Assembly: GCA_001897605.1 (NCBI GenBank)
Contig: MKTL01000005.1
Span: 1-64,000 of the forward strand
Length of the DNA stretch: 64,000 nt
Direction: 5' to 3'
Origin: Clostridiales bacterium 38-18
Lineage (GTDB): Bacteria; Bacillota; Clostridia; Peptostreptococcales; Acidaminobacteraceae
Within the stretch, counting starts at the first letter, position 1. Every line of letters starts with the position of its first letter. The notes beneath the pieces are model-generated. The model was not told the DNA's origin. It worked only from the letters and a program-made list of their open reading frames with translations, and did not search any database. Shown here piece by piece: positions 46,525-55,593 of the stretch. A program made the translations under genes and the position numbers.

Positions 46525-46554
46525 TTGATTTACCCTATCTTATAAGGGTATAAT
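46525..46554 (+). promoter_or_regulatory. Promoter with an inverted repeat in its spacer
   Basis: TTGATT (46525-46530) and TATAAT (46549-46554) are 18 bases apart. TACCCT and AGGGTA (46531-46550) form an inverted repeat between the boxes, a likely repressor site. It drives the membrane protein and fusion oxidoreductase downstream. The stretch from the array end to here shows nothing else recognisable. Confidence 0.6.
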
Positions 46555-46591
46555 TAATAAACATTGTTTAGAATGGCATGATTAAAATGAA

Positions 46592-47155
46592 ATGGATGGT
46601 ATTAAATTGAAAAATAAGAACAAAACCTACGAGATTGCTATGATTGCCATGAGTGTCGCCATGCTCATCGGAGGTGGGATCGGCATATATGCTATAAGTG
46701 CAGTGTTTCCGGTACCAGGAAGCAAATATGTCATGATGGCGCCAGTTATTGCGACGATTTTATATGTGATGCAAATCAAATTAAAGGGACAGACCACGAT
46801 ACTTAAGTTTGGTGGTGTTTTTGCGCTGGTGATGACATTGGTTAATCTCTTTATGGGAATTGCAATATTGCTCACAACGTTCTGTACACATGTATCGGTT
46901 CTATGGATCAAAAACAATGAAAGAAAGGCATACTGGGGCAGTGTTCTTTATGCAGGTTATACTGGTGTAATTGCACTTTCGATTACGAAGCTATTTATCA
47001 GTGGTATCGTAGATGAAATTCCCTATATCGTCTTTGTTGGGATTGGTGCATTGTGTATGATTTTCGGAATCATAGGTACGACAGTTGCGAAGCGCATCAT
47101 AAAATCGATAAAAGGATATGCCATCGATAGCGAACATATGATAGATCACAAATAA
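46592..47155 (+). CDS. Six-helix membrane protein, ECF S-component-like
   Basis: This 187-residue protein has about six hydrophobic helices and the motif FPVPGSKYVMMAPVIATILY after the first, a pattern seen in substrate-binding (S) subunits of energy-coupling-factor transporters. No ECF ATPase or T subunit is nearby, so it would share a common module elsewhere. The ATG at 46592 lacks a good ribosome binding site; a TTG at 46607, 7 bases after GGATGG, is a serious alternative giving MKNKNKTYEIAMIAMS. The gene sits 11 bases before the fusion oxidoreductase and is probably cotranscribed, so the transported compound may feed that enzyme. Confidence 0.6.
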   Translation: MDGIKLKNKNKTYEIAMIAMSVAMLIGGGIGIYAISAVFPVPGSKYVMMAPVIATILYVMQIKLKGQTTILKFGGVFALVMTLVNLFMGIAILLTTFCTHVSVLWIKNNERKAYWGSVLYAGYTGVIALSITKLFISGIVDEIPYIVFVGIGALCMIFGIIGTTVAKRIIKSIKGYAIDSEHMIDHK

Positions 47156-47166
47156 TAGGAGGCGAC

Positions 47167-49314
47167 ATGAAAGTAGGTATAATCGGTTCAGGTGCCATCA
47201 GTGGCATCTACCTTAAAAACATGATAGAAAGATTTGATAACCTTGAAGTGATTGCGATTGCAGACCGTAGAGGTGTTGGTGCAGCTGAAAAAGCAAAAGC
47301 GTATGGAATAGAAGCGATGACCGTTGAAGCCTTACTCAGCCATCCTGATATAGAAATGATTGTGAATTTAACGCCAGTTGGGGCACATTATAGCCTCATT
47401 AAATCGGCATTATTGGCTGGGAAACACGTCTATACTGAAAAGACACTGACCTCTGACCCCATTCAAGCAAAAGAGCTACTGGATTTGGCGGATGAAAAAG
47501 GACTTTATCTTGGCTCAGCACCAGATACTTTTATGGGAAGTGCCCTTCAGTCAGCAAGACAAGCGATAGACGACGGAATCATCGGAGAAGTCAACTCGTT
47601 TGCCATCTCGGTAAACAGAAGCAACTCATTTTTAATCAGCTTGTTCCCTTTCTTAAAGCAGCCTGGAGCGGGCGTTTTATTTGACTATGCGGTTTATCAT
47701 ATGACGGCACTGGTAAGCTTGTTTGGAGCAGTGGCAAAGGTAGGCGCTATCGTTAGAGCGCCTTATAAAACGCATATTAATATCAATCCAAAGAGTTCTG
47801 AGTACGGTGAAACCATGCAGACGCCAAACGAAAGCCAAGTGTCGGCGATCGTTCAGCTACAAAATGGGATGACGGGGACCCTACATCTGAACACAGAAAG
47901 CAATAGAGATGAGGAAACCTTTTTCGCGGTATATGGCACAAAGGGCATCCTTTACTTAACCGATCCTAACCTCTTTGGTGGCAGTGTGAAATTTGTTCCC
48001 GATCAATCTGTCTTAGATATACCAGTTGAGCCTGTCAATCTATGGCAGTTTACACCTTACTCAGATAATTCCAGAGGGCTCGGTCCTTCTGAAATGGCAG
48101 AAGCAATCAAAGAAGGAAGACCGAATCGGGCGTCTAAGGAGATGGCCTATCATGTGCTTGAAGTCCTTGATGCCATCTTAAAATGTGGCGAAAAGGGTGC
48201 GTTTCAAATCATAGAATCGACCTTTACAAAGCCACAGCCTTTGGAAGGAAAACGTGTACCGATTACAAACATCGGGCACATCTCAGTTCGGATGGCAAAC
48301 GAATCAGAGATGCTTAAATTCTATAGTGAAGTGCTTGAAATGAAGCCTTTGTTTGAATTGTCATTAAAAGAAATCAACTCAACCATAGCAGATGAAGAAA
48401 ATCAGCCATGCCTAGCATACTTTAAGCTGGCGAATCATCAATATCTAGAGCTTTTGTATAATAATGGTGCCTCATATGAGACCGTGAAGGATAGACGTGA
48501 ACACTATGGCTATATGAAGGTAAATTTTGAAGTAGAGGACATCGAGGCGTTTAAAACACATCTAATTGCCAAAGGGGTAACCCTGGTTGAAGACGTACAC
48601 GTCGTCGTCGATGGCTCAAAGGAATTGACCATCTTAGATCCAGATGGCAACGAAATTCAATTTACGGAATATGCTAAAGGAGCGCATCCAAAGATAAAGC
48701 TATCGGCTAAAAAGGCGCACGAGAGCTGTTCTAAGGTGACCCATACCACACAGGTGGCGTTTCAAGTTAAAGATCCAGTTAATATGTTGAATTTTTATGT
48801 TAAAGGGCTTGGATTGAATAAAGCATTAAGTCTAACCTTTAATGATCTCTACTTGGATCTTGAGAATAAGCTAAAGCAGGCTAATTTAGATGCATATAAT
48901 GAAGCTAAATTAGACGCAACAAATTATGTAAAAGAAAAAATTGAAAATGGAAATGTTTTATCCCAACAACTTGAACAAATAAGAGCTGAGATGAAAGCCA
49001 TAGAACGTTTGCGCGATCGTGCATGGATTGATTTTATAGAAATCGCACCACATCAATATCTCGAGCTCTTCCACTCGCCAAATGAAGTAAAGAAAGCACC
49101 AAAGGATATCGAGCGCTGTTATGGCTATAATCACCTTTGCCTTGAGGTAGATGATATTGAAGCGGCTTACAAAGCAGTAATCTATAACGGTATCAAGCCT
49201 GATACGGAAATCACTCTAGGTGCAGAAGGTGCCTACCAGTTCTGGTTGACCGATCCTGATGGCAATCGTGTCGAGCTGATGTCTTATACAGAAAAAGCAA
49301 TGCAACTATTATAA
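47167..49314 (+). CDS. Gfo/Idh/MocA oxidoreductase fused to two VOC domains
   Basis: This 715-residue protein combines three units. Residues 1-330 are a Gfo/Idh/MocA dehydrogenase: Rossmann start VGIIGSGAISGIYL, VNLTPVGAHYSLI and the catalytic-type EKTLTSDPIQAKEL with Lys. Residues about 365-500 form a VOC (glyoxalase-like) unit (NIGHISVRMANESEMLKFYS, HQYLELLYN, DPDGNEIQFTEY). Residues about 540-715 form a second VOC unit (VAFQVKDPVNMLNFYVKGLG, HQYLELFHS, DPDGNRVELMSY). A charged helical insert of about 50 residues (LENKLKQANLDAYNEAKLD and on) lies in the second. AGGAGG precedes the ATG. A sugar or polyol substrate is likely from the family; the fused enzyme is not recognised. Confidence 0.85.
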   Translation: MKVGIIGSGAISGIYLKNMIERFDNLEVIAIADRRGVGAAEKAKAYGIEAMTVEALLSHPDIEMIVNLTPVGAHYSLIKSALLAGKHVYTEKTLTSDPIQAKELLDLADEKGLYLGSAPDTFMGSALQSARQAIDDGIIGEVNSFAISVNRSNSFLISLFPFLKQPGAGVLFDYAVYHMTALVSLFGAVAKVGAIVRAPYKTHININPKSSEYGETMQTPNESQVSAIVQLQNGMTGTLHLNTESNRDEETFFAVYGTKGILYLTDPNLFGGSVKFVPDQSVLDIPVEPVNLWQFTPYSDNSRGLGPSEMAEAIKEGRPNRASKEMAYHVLEVLDAILKCGEKGAFQIIESTFTKPQPLEGKRVPITNIGHISVRMANESEMLKFYSEVLEMKPLFELSLKEINSTIADEENQPCLAYFKLANHQYLELLYNNGASYETVKDRREHYGYMKVNFEVEDIEAFKTHLIAKGVTLVEDVHVVVDGSKELTILDPDGNEIQFTEYAKGAHPKIKLSAKKAHESCSKVTHTTQVAFQVKDPVNMLNFYVKGLGLNKALSLTFNDLYLDLENKLKQANLDAYNEAKLDATNYVKEKIENGNVLSQQLEQIRAEMKAIERLRDRAWIDFIEIAPHQYLELFHSPNEVKKAPKDIERCYGYNHLCLEVDDIEAAYKAVIYNGIKPDTEITLGAEGAYQFWLTDPDGNRVELMSYTEKAMQLL

Positions 49315-49355
49315 TTGACATTCAACTTTTGATAATAATGAAATTATTGAAATCA

Positions 49356-50021
49356 TTAAAACCCGCGCGTCTGACCCTTCCAAGGCATAGGCGCGTTTTC
49401 TCTGTATTCTTCTATCCCTGGACCACCCAGCTTTTTAAGCCGCCAGATGCCATATATATAGCTGAGGAGTAACACCAAAACGGTCAAAGGCATCCCTAAC
49501 AGCGTATTGATTATAAAAAGACCGCTTAAGTTTTGATCTTGAATTAGGATCAGCTGAAGAACACCTCTTAAAACAAACAAAACCAGCCAAAGCGTGGTCA
49601 CCTCAGAATAAGCGGGTCGTATATCATTACGCCAAAACCAGTTTATCTCTCAGCCTCTTGAAATATGGCTGAGCCAAGCTGCAAGTGGTCTTTTGAAGAC
49701 TAGGCTGACGGTTGTAAGGATAGCCAAACCTGTACTTGTAATTAGCTTAGGGACATAGTAATTAGAAGCACTACCTGCAAGCAGAGCAAAACTGACTGCG
49801 ACGATAATGCCAAGTAAACCACCAAGCGCATAATACCAGGACTGCTTCTTGATCCTTCTAAAAATAGCTAAAAGGAACGCAGCACAAATGGACAAACCCG
49901 CAGCAAGCTCCAAACTAAAAAGCGAATTGCCAATGAGATAGATCATCGGCGAAAGAATAGCGTCAAAGGTGTTACCCTTTAACACGAGTTTCAGTTCTTC
50001 AGCGAGTTCTTTTATGGTCAT
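49356..50021 (-). pseudogene. DUF3159-like membrane protein interrupted by an in-frame TGA
   Basis: Two same-frame pieces, 50021-49650 (123 residues) and the rest to 49356, make one protein if the TGA at 49652-49650 is read through. The join would be AAWLSHISRG-stop-EINWFWRNDIRPAYSEV, followed by TTLWLVLFVLRGVLQ and YIYGIWRLKKLGGPGIEEYR. Full-length relatives of this multi-helix family would be expected to carry Trp (TGG) at that position. A single G-to-A change therefore explains the stop. It could be a true nonsense mutation, read-through or a sequencing error. Five or six helices are predicted over 222 codons. AGGTG lies ahead of the ATG. Confidence 0.72.
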
Positions 50022-50091
50022 TTTTTCACCTAATTCCCTTTTTAGTAGTTTTTATCGTAAGTAACGCACCTTTAAAGACATATTTTGAAGT

Positions 50092-50439
50092 CTAACTGTG
50101 ATTTGAAAGGATTTCATTTTTTGCCCCTAAAAAGAATTTGAGCCAGTCATTTTCTGAGGTATAAAACGCGTAAAGAATATATAGAGCACCTGTAAAAAAG
50201 CCAAGTACCATCATCGCTACAATCCATATAATCTTTGCTATTAGATACTTTTCTCTGAAAAAAATCCACATTGAAAAAAGTGTAAAGCCGACATAAAGAT
50301 CGACGAGAGACATGATTCCCCAAGGATTGTCAAATAAGAGGGCGCCATCCTTAAAAAAATCACCGTTGATAAAACCATTTAAAAGTCCTACTGTCATAGC
50401 GAACAAACCGATCCATGCGATTATTTTTCCGACTTTCAT
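50092..50439 (-). CDS. Small membrane protein, DUF1475-like
   Basis: The 115-residue protein has about four helices and the segment FDNPWGIMSLVDLYVGFTLF followed by SMWIFFREK, the conserved centre of DUF1475-type proteins of unknown role. The ATG at 50439 follows GGAGG by 6 bases; an in-frame ATG at 50514 lacks one. It runs in the same direction as the interrupted DUF3159-like gene, 70 bases upstream of it. Confidence 0.75.
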   Translation of the reverse strand: MKVGKIIAWIGLFAMTVGLLNGFINGDFFKDGALLFDNPWGIMSLVDLYVGFTLFSMWIFFREKYLIAKIIWIVAMMVLGFFTGALYILYAFYTSENDWLKFFLGAKNEILSNHS

Positions 50440-50676
50440 AATTACCTCCATTAGAAGATTGGTGTCAGATTCTTGAAATATCCGAAGATTCTTGAAAATT
50501 AATACCCGTAACATAAGTTAAATAACCAAAATAGGTTTAAGATAGATAATTAAGCTGTAGTTATTATTGCTAGTTCTATGTAGTTAACGATAAAATTTCA
50601 GATTGAATATTTGAAAAAAAATCAGAACTGTGCGACACTAGTAATATGAAAATAGATTACACATTAGAGGTGCCAA

Positions 50677-51282
50677 GTGAAAAGTAAATGGGATGAAAAT
50701 AAGGAACAAAAAGAAGAGAGCCTTTTTGACACCGCCTACCGACTATTTTTAGAGAAGGGCTTTAACCAGACGACGATCAGTGACATAGTGAACATGGCTG
50801 GGGTAGCTAAGGGCACCTTTTACCTTTATTTTAAAGACAAATATGATATAAGAGATCGAATTATTATTCGAAAAACTTATCGATTAATTGAAGAATCCAT
50901 ATCTAAAAAAGAGATTCAAACACTAGAGAAGTTTGAAGACCGATTGCTTTTCATCGTCGATTTTATTTTGGATTATCTAAGTGAGAATAAGGCTTTTCTA
51001 AGCTTTATGCACCGTGATCTCATCTTCGGCATCTATAAGGGGACGTTTTCGAAAACCGTGCGTGAGGGTGCAGACACCACCATTATGGAGCTTTTTACTG
51101 AAGGTGCTAAGGAAAGTGGCTACCACATGGTGCGTCCTGATTACGTGTTTTGCTTGATACTTGAGCTAGTGAGTACGGTTGCATACAGTGCCATCGTTTT
51201 AAACGAGCCTGCACCAATAGATGAGATGAAACCCTATGTGCATCGAGGCATCATGGGAATTTTGAGTATGTATAAGGAATGA
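50677..51282 (+). CDS. TetR/AcrR-family regulator of the MMPL exporter
   Basis: The N-terminal DNA-binding part reads FDTAYRLFLEKGFNQTTISD, then IVNMAGVAKGTFYLYFKDKYD; the remaining 140 residues are the helical effector domain. The start is GTG at 50677, 5 bases after GAGGTG. It lies upstream of the MMPL gene in the same direction. The two GACC/GGTC palindromes in the gap (51368 and 51408) are its probable binding sites. The effector is unknown, presumably a hydrophobic compound the exporter handles. Confidence 0.88.
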   Translation: MKSKWDENKEQKEESLFDTAYRLFLEKGFNQTTISDIVNMAGVAKGTFYLYFKDKYDIRDRIIIRKTYRLIEESISKKEIQTLEKFEDRLLFIVDFILDYLSENKAFLSFMHRDLIFGIYKGTFSKTVREGADTTIMELFTEGAKESGYHMVRPDYVFCLILELVSTVAYSAIVLNEPAPIDEMKPYVHRGIMGILSMYKE

Positions 51283-51367
51283 CGAACCACATCCAACAGT
51301 TAAATATTAAGTTTATGAAATATCGCGAAATTAACTCAATTCGCGATAATTTTTTACAATTAATTAA

Positions 51368-51420
51368 TTGACCAACGGTCAAAAAAGGAGTACAATCTGC
51401 TAGTGATTGACCATTGGTCA
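51368..51420 (+). promoter_or_regulatory. MMPL promoter with two palindromic operators
   Basis: TTGACC (51368-51373) and TACAAT (51391-51396) are 17 bases apart. The palindrome TTGACCAACGGTCAA (51368-51382) covers the -35 box, and TGACCATTGGTCA (51408-51420) lies just after the transcription start. Both share TGACC-N3-GGTCA, so a TetR dimer pair would shut the promoter. Confidence 0.82.
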
Positions 51421-51491
51421 TAATTAGAAGTGAAATAATAGCGCTTGGGCTTCTTACTATGATCTAAAAACTAATTAAAAGGAGTGATTGT

Positions 51492-53555
51492 TTGGAAAAG
51501 TTCGGCATGCTCGTCGGTAAAAAAAGAAAGCTCATTGTTTTTATCGCAATTTTATTATTTATTCCATCAGTGATAGGATTCTTGATGGTTCCAATAAATT
51601 ACGATATTCTGGCATATTTGCCTTCGGATGTTGAGTCTGTTAAAGGACAGGCGATATTATCTGAGAGCTTTAAATCCTCAAATCAAGGCTATTTGGTTTT
51701 TGAGGACACCCCAGAGTACATTATCGACGACAAAATATCTAAGATCAAAGAAGTACCAGGGGTTCAAAATGTATTATGGATCAGAGACATGCTCAATATG
51801 GGCGTACCAAAAGAGATTCTACCAGAAGAACTTTCTGAGATCATCTACAGAGACGATTGTGTCCTCGTCCTAATTAACTTTGAAGGAAATGCAACGGATG
51901 AATCGACACAAAATGCCATCGCTGATATTAGAGAAATCAGCGGTGATCAAAGCTTTTTAAGTGGCATGGGTGCTTTGATTAAGGATACCATTGACATCTC
52001 AAACACTGAAAAAATCGTTTACTTGGCACTAGCCGTAGTGCTCACAATCATTGTACTCGCATTGACATTGAAATCGACGATTATTCCAATTTTATTTTTA
52101 CTCAGTATAGGCTTCTCTATCGCCGTTAACTTAGGGACTAACATCTTCTTAAAGGATATCTCATATGTAACAGAAGCCATTGCAGCGGTACTTCAGTTAG
52201 GGGTAACCATGGACTTTTCCATCTTCCTTTACCACCGATATGAGGAGGAACGCGCCAACTACGCCGATCATATAGAGGCTATGGGTGTAGCGGTTAACAA
52301 AACAGCAGTTTCAATATCTGGTGCTGCACTGACCACCATTGCAGGTTTCCTTGCGCTTTGCGCTATGAAGCTTACTATCGGAAGCAACATCGGAATCGTA
52401 ATGGCGAAGGGTGTGTTAATAGGTGTCATCAGTACGTTGACACTGACACCAGCACTTATACTGATTTTTGATAGAGCGATCCACCGCTTTCAGCATCCTG
52501 TTTTAATGCCAAGCTTTGATAAACTTTCAAGGTTTGTGGTAAAACGTCATGTGTTGTTGCTTGTTTTGGGATTACTTTTGTTGATTCCAGCCATTTATGG
52601 CGCATCAAATACAAATGTTTATTATAAGCTCGATGAATCATTGCCTCAAGATTTAGAGTCCATCGTCTCACTTAATAAGATGAAAGCGACCTATGATATG
52701 GCAACGACGCATATGATTATTTTTAAAGATGATCTGCCAGATTACCAGATTGACGAAATGGTCGGCAAAATTGAAGCGTTAGACGGTGTATCTAAGGTCA
52801 TCGCTTATAACAAACTGATTGGACCAATGATACCAGTCGAAATGATTCCAGCTGAGCTCTCAGACGTCTTTTATAAAAACGGTTATGAGCAAATCATCGT
52901 CAATTCATCGATGGCGGTTGCAAGTGATGAAACCAGTCGTCAACTTGAAGCAATTAGATCGATTATTCGCACCTATGACCCTGAGGCATTGATTACAGGT
53001 GAAGGCGCGTTATCTCAAGACTTAATAGAGATTTCAGACATCGACTTTAAGAATGTCAACATACTTTCTATTATTGCAGTTTTTGTCATCATAATGATTT
53101 CGTTTAAATCGTTGAGTATTCCAGTGCTTCTCATTTCAGTAATTGAGCTAGCGGTTTCCATCAACATGGGAATTCCCTATTATACGGGTGCTACCATACC
53201 ATTTATCGCAACCATCGTTATAGGAACGATACAGCTTGGCTCTACAGTAGATTATGCAATTCTGTTATCGACACGGTTCAAAGAAGAATTAGAAGTACAA
53301 AATGACAAATTTGAAGCCATGACTGTGGCACTTAAAAGTGCATCCAAATCCATCATGACCAGTGGATTAACCTTCTTTGTTACCACGGTTTCAGTGGCAT
53401 TTATCTCTAAGATCGACTTAATTTCAAGTCTCTCTGGGATGATAGGACGTGGGGCACTAATCAGTATGGTAACCATCATGCTGATCCTACCATCTGTACT
53501 CTTGATCTTTGAAGGTGTGATTCAAAAAACGACGATTAAATGGAGAAGAATCTGA
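51492..53555 (+). CDS. MMPL/RND-family exporter
   Basis: The 687-residue protein has twelve predicted helices in two repeats, each with a large external loop after helix 1 or 7 (about 35-165 and 375-500). The helix 4-like segments are VLQLGVTMDFSIFLYHRYEE and GTIQLGSTVDYAILLSTRFKEE (split: GTIQLGSTVDYAILLSTRF); their buried Asp residues carry proton coupling in the family. Such proteins move lipids, siderophores or drugs across the membrane. The start is TTG at 51492, behind AAGGAGTG. It is 1 base from an exported helical-repeat protein and controlled by a TetR regulator upstream. Confidence 0.92.
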   Translation: MEKFGMLVGKKRKLIVFIAILLFIPSVIGFLMVPINYDILAYLPSDVESVKGQAILSESFKSSNQGYLVFEDTPEYIIDDKISKIKEVPGVQNVLWIRDMLNMGVPKEILPEELSEIIYRDDCVLVLINFEGNATDESTQNAIADIREISGDQSFLSGMGALIKDTIDISNTEKIVYLALAVVLTIIVLALTLKSTIIPILFLLSIGFSIAVNLGTNIFLKDISYVTEAIAAVLQLGVTMDFSIFLYHRYEEERANYADHIEAMGVAVNKTAVSISGAALTTIAGFLALCAMKLTIGSNIGIVMAKGVLIGVISTLTLTPALILIFDRAIHRFQHPVLMPSFDKLSRFVVKRHVLLLVLGLLLLIPAIYGASNTNVYYKLDESLPQDLESIVSLNKMKATYDMATTHMIIFKDDLPDYQIDEMVGKIEALDGVSKVIAYNKLIGPMIPVEMIPAELSDVFYKNGYEQIIVNSSMAVASDETSRQLEAIRSIIRTYDPEALITGEGALSQDLIEISDIDFKNVNILSIIAVFVIIMISFKSLSIPVLLISVIELAVSINMGIPYYTGATIPFIATIVIGTIQLGSTVDYAILLSTRFKEELEVQNDKFEAMTVALKSASKSIMTSGLTFFVTTVSVAFISKIDLISSLSGMIGRGALISMVTIMLILPSVLLIFEGVIQKTTIKWRRI

Positions 53556-53556
53556 A

Positions 53557-55488
53557 ATGGAGAAAAATATGAGAAATTTAACAAAAAAAATAACCGCACT
53601 TGGACTGAGTGTTTTACTGATTGCTTCAGTGCCAGTGCATGCAGATACTGCACAGGAAATTTATAAGGATGAAACCGTATATGGTTTAATAGATGCTTCT
53701 GGACAAACCACTAAGCTCATTGTCAGCGCCTATATTCACAGTGCAGAAAAGCTCGAGACGCTTAAAGACATTTCAAGCTTACAAGACGTTCATAATCTAA
53801 GAAGTGATGTGCTACCTGAAAAGGATCAAACATCGCTCACGTGGCAGGTAGATGGCTATGAGCTCAACTATCAAGGCACAAGCCAGCAAGCACTTCCAGT
53901 GGACACGACGATCACTTACTATCTTGATGGTGTGGAAACTGCACCCGAGGCACTTATCGGCAAGTCGGGTGAGTTGAAAATGGTCATTCATCAAGACAAC
54001 CTCGTTTATACTGAAGCTGATATCATGGGTACTCTGAGAAAAGTGTATGCACCGATTTATACACTTGCAACGATGCGATTTGATGCCTCAAACTTTACAG
54101 ACGTTGCCATCAATCAAGGTAAAATCTCCAACGATGGTGCGAATTTTTTAGTGGTTGGTTTCTTATCCCCAGGTATGACGGAAAACTTTGGCGACTTAAT
54201 TGATTTGAAGGTTGAGGATGATTTAATCATTACTGCTATTGTAACGGATTATGAAGCGCAGCCGATGTATCTTGCGATGTCGAACAAGCTTCCTGATGTG
54301 GAAGATATCAGCCTATTAGATCAAGTGGATCAGCTTGACAGCTCTTTAGCTGAGTTTAAAAAAGCAGGAAATGACCTAGTAACTGGCGCAACTGATCTAA
54401 GTGATGGACAGGTTACCTATTTTGAAAAATTTGGTGAAGCGACAGTGGGATTAAAAACTTTTTTAAGCTCTATAGACAAACTCACTGAAGGTGTAAAGCA
54501 AATTGCATCGCCACTCACTCAGCTTGTGGAAGGCGCAAGCAGTTTATCCCAAGGCATCTTGGCACTTCAAAATAGTGCATCTCCACTGGTGGATGGCTAT
54601 GTGAAATTCAGTGAAGGCACAAAGTCGTTTGCAGATGGTGCAAAGTCTTTCGCTGGAAAAGTCGAACAGCTTTCAGGCGCTTTAGCTGCATTACCTGAAA
54701 AGGCTGAGCTTTTGGCGACCTCAAGCGATGCGCTAACTGCAGGCATAAAAAAGACTGATGATGGCTTGAGCTCTGTGGCAAACGGCAGTGATGCACTTTT
54801 AGTAGCGATGAAAGGTTTTCAAAACAGCTTGGCAAAGGACTCTAAAGAATATGCAGCCTATTCTAGCATCGTAGCTGAGATGGAAAAAATAAATGGCGCA
54901 ACTTCGGCATTAAGCGATGGCATGACACAAATTTCAAGTAATATGACGACGTTTAACGCAGGCGTAGATGCGTTCGCAAAACAAGCTTCTGGCCTTTCTA
55001 CAGTTCAAGAGGGGCTTAGTGAAGGCTCTAAACAGCTGAGTGCAGCAGCAACTGAGCTCGTCAGTGGTGCAGCTGTACTTCAAAATGGTACGCTTCAATT
55101 AACCGAAGGCATGTCTGCTCTCGTCAGCGGTAGCCAACAGCTTGAAGGTGGCTTAAGACAGTTAGATGGTGGGATGCAAACACTATTATCAAAACTTCCT
55201 GAGCTAAAAAATGCCAATCAAATGCTAAGTGGTGGATTCGATGCCCTACAGACAGCATCTACAGCGTTAATCGATGGCGGTGTCGCACTTAAAGAAGGGA
55301 TGATACAATTTAACCAAGATGGCATTAGAGCATTGACAGACAAGATCGAGATAGAAGAAGGCAAACTTGACGAAGCCCTTGCGATTAAGGAAGTGTTAGA
55401 CAAGCTCGCAATTGAAAATAGTACGTTCTCTGGTGCACCTGAAAGATTTATTACGTCAGTAAATTATCTTTTAAAGGTGACGCAGTAG
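53557..55488 (+). CDS. Exported heptad-repeat protein (YhgE/Pip-like N-terminal region)
   Basis: A signal peptide (LTKKITALGLSVLLIASVPVHA) ends near residue 30. A folded region reaches about 260. From there to about 590 the sequence repeats short helical units with Leu, Ser and Gly, such as LSQGILALQNSASPLVDG, LTAGIKKTDDGLSSVANGSD and LQNGTLQLTEGMSALVSGS, as in YhgE/Pip-type extracellular domains. Unlike YhgE, no C-terminal membrane helices follow, so it is secreted or retained by its partner. It starts 1 base after the MMPL stop and probably works with it at the cell surface. An ATG four codons later (53569) is also plausible. Confidence 0.82.
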   Translation: MEKNMRNLTKKITALGLSVLLIASVPVHADTAQEIYKDETVYGLIDASGQTTKLIVSAYIHSAEKLETLKDISSLQDVHNLRSDVLPEKDQTSLTWQVDGYELNYQGTSQQALPVDTTITYYLDGVETAPEALIGKSGELKMVIHQDNLVYTEADIMGTLRKVYAPIYTLATMRFDASNFTDVAINQGKISNDGANFLVVGFLSPGMTENFGDLIDLKVEDDLIITAIVTDYEAQPMYLAMSNKLPDVEDISLLDQVDQLDSSLAEFKKAGNDLVTGATDLSDGQVTYFEKFGEATVGLKTFLSSIDKLTEGVKQIASPLTQLVEGASSLSQGILALQNSASPLVDGYVKFSEGTKSFADGAKSFAGKVEQLSGALAALPEKAELLATSSDALTAGIKKTDDGLSSVANGSDALLVAMKGFQNSLAKDSKEYAAYSSIVAEMEKINGATSALSDGMTQISSNMTTFNAGVDAFAKQASGLSTVQEGLSEGSKQLSAAATELVSGAAVLQNGTLQLTEGMSALVSGSQQLEGGLRQLDGGMQTLLSKLPELKNANQMLSGGFDALQTASTALIDGGVALKEGMIQFNQDGIRALTDKIEIEEGKLDEALAIKEVLDKLAIENSTFSGAPERFITSVNYLLKVTQ

Positions 55489-55593
55489 CTAGGTCACAAG
55501 TGAAATAAGTAAAAGCATCAAGTCAACAAGATAGACTCGATCACAGCCGAGTATTATAATAGGATTAATAATGAGCGTAAGAGAGGTCGGCAT

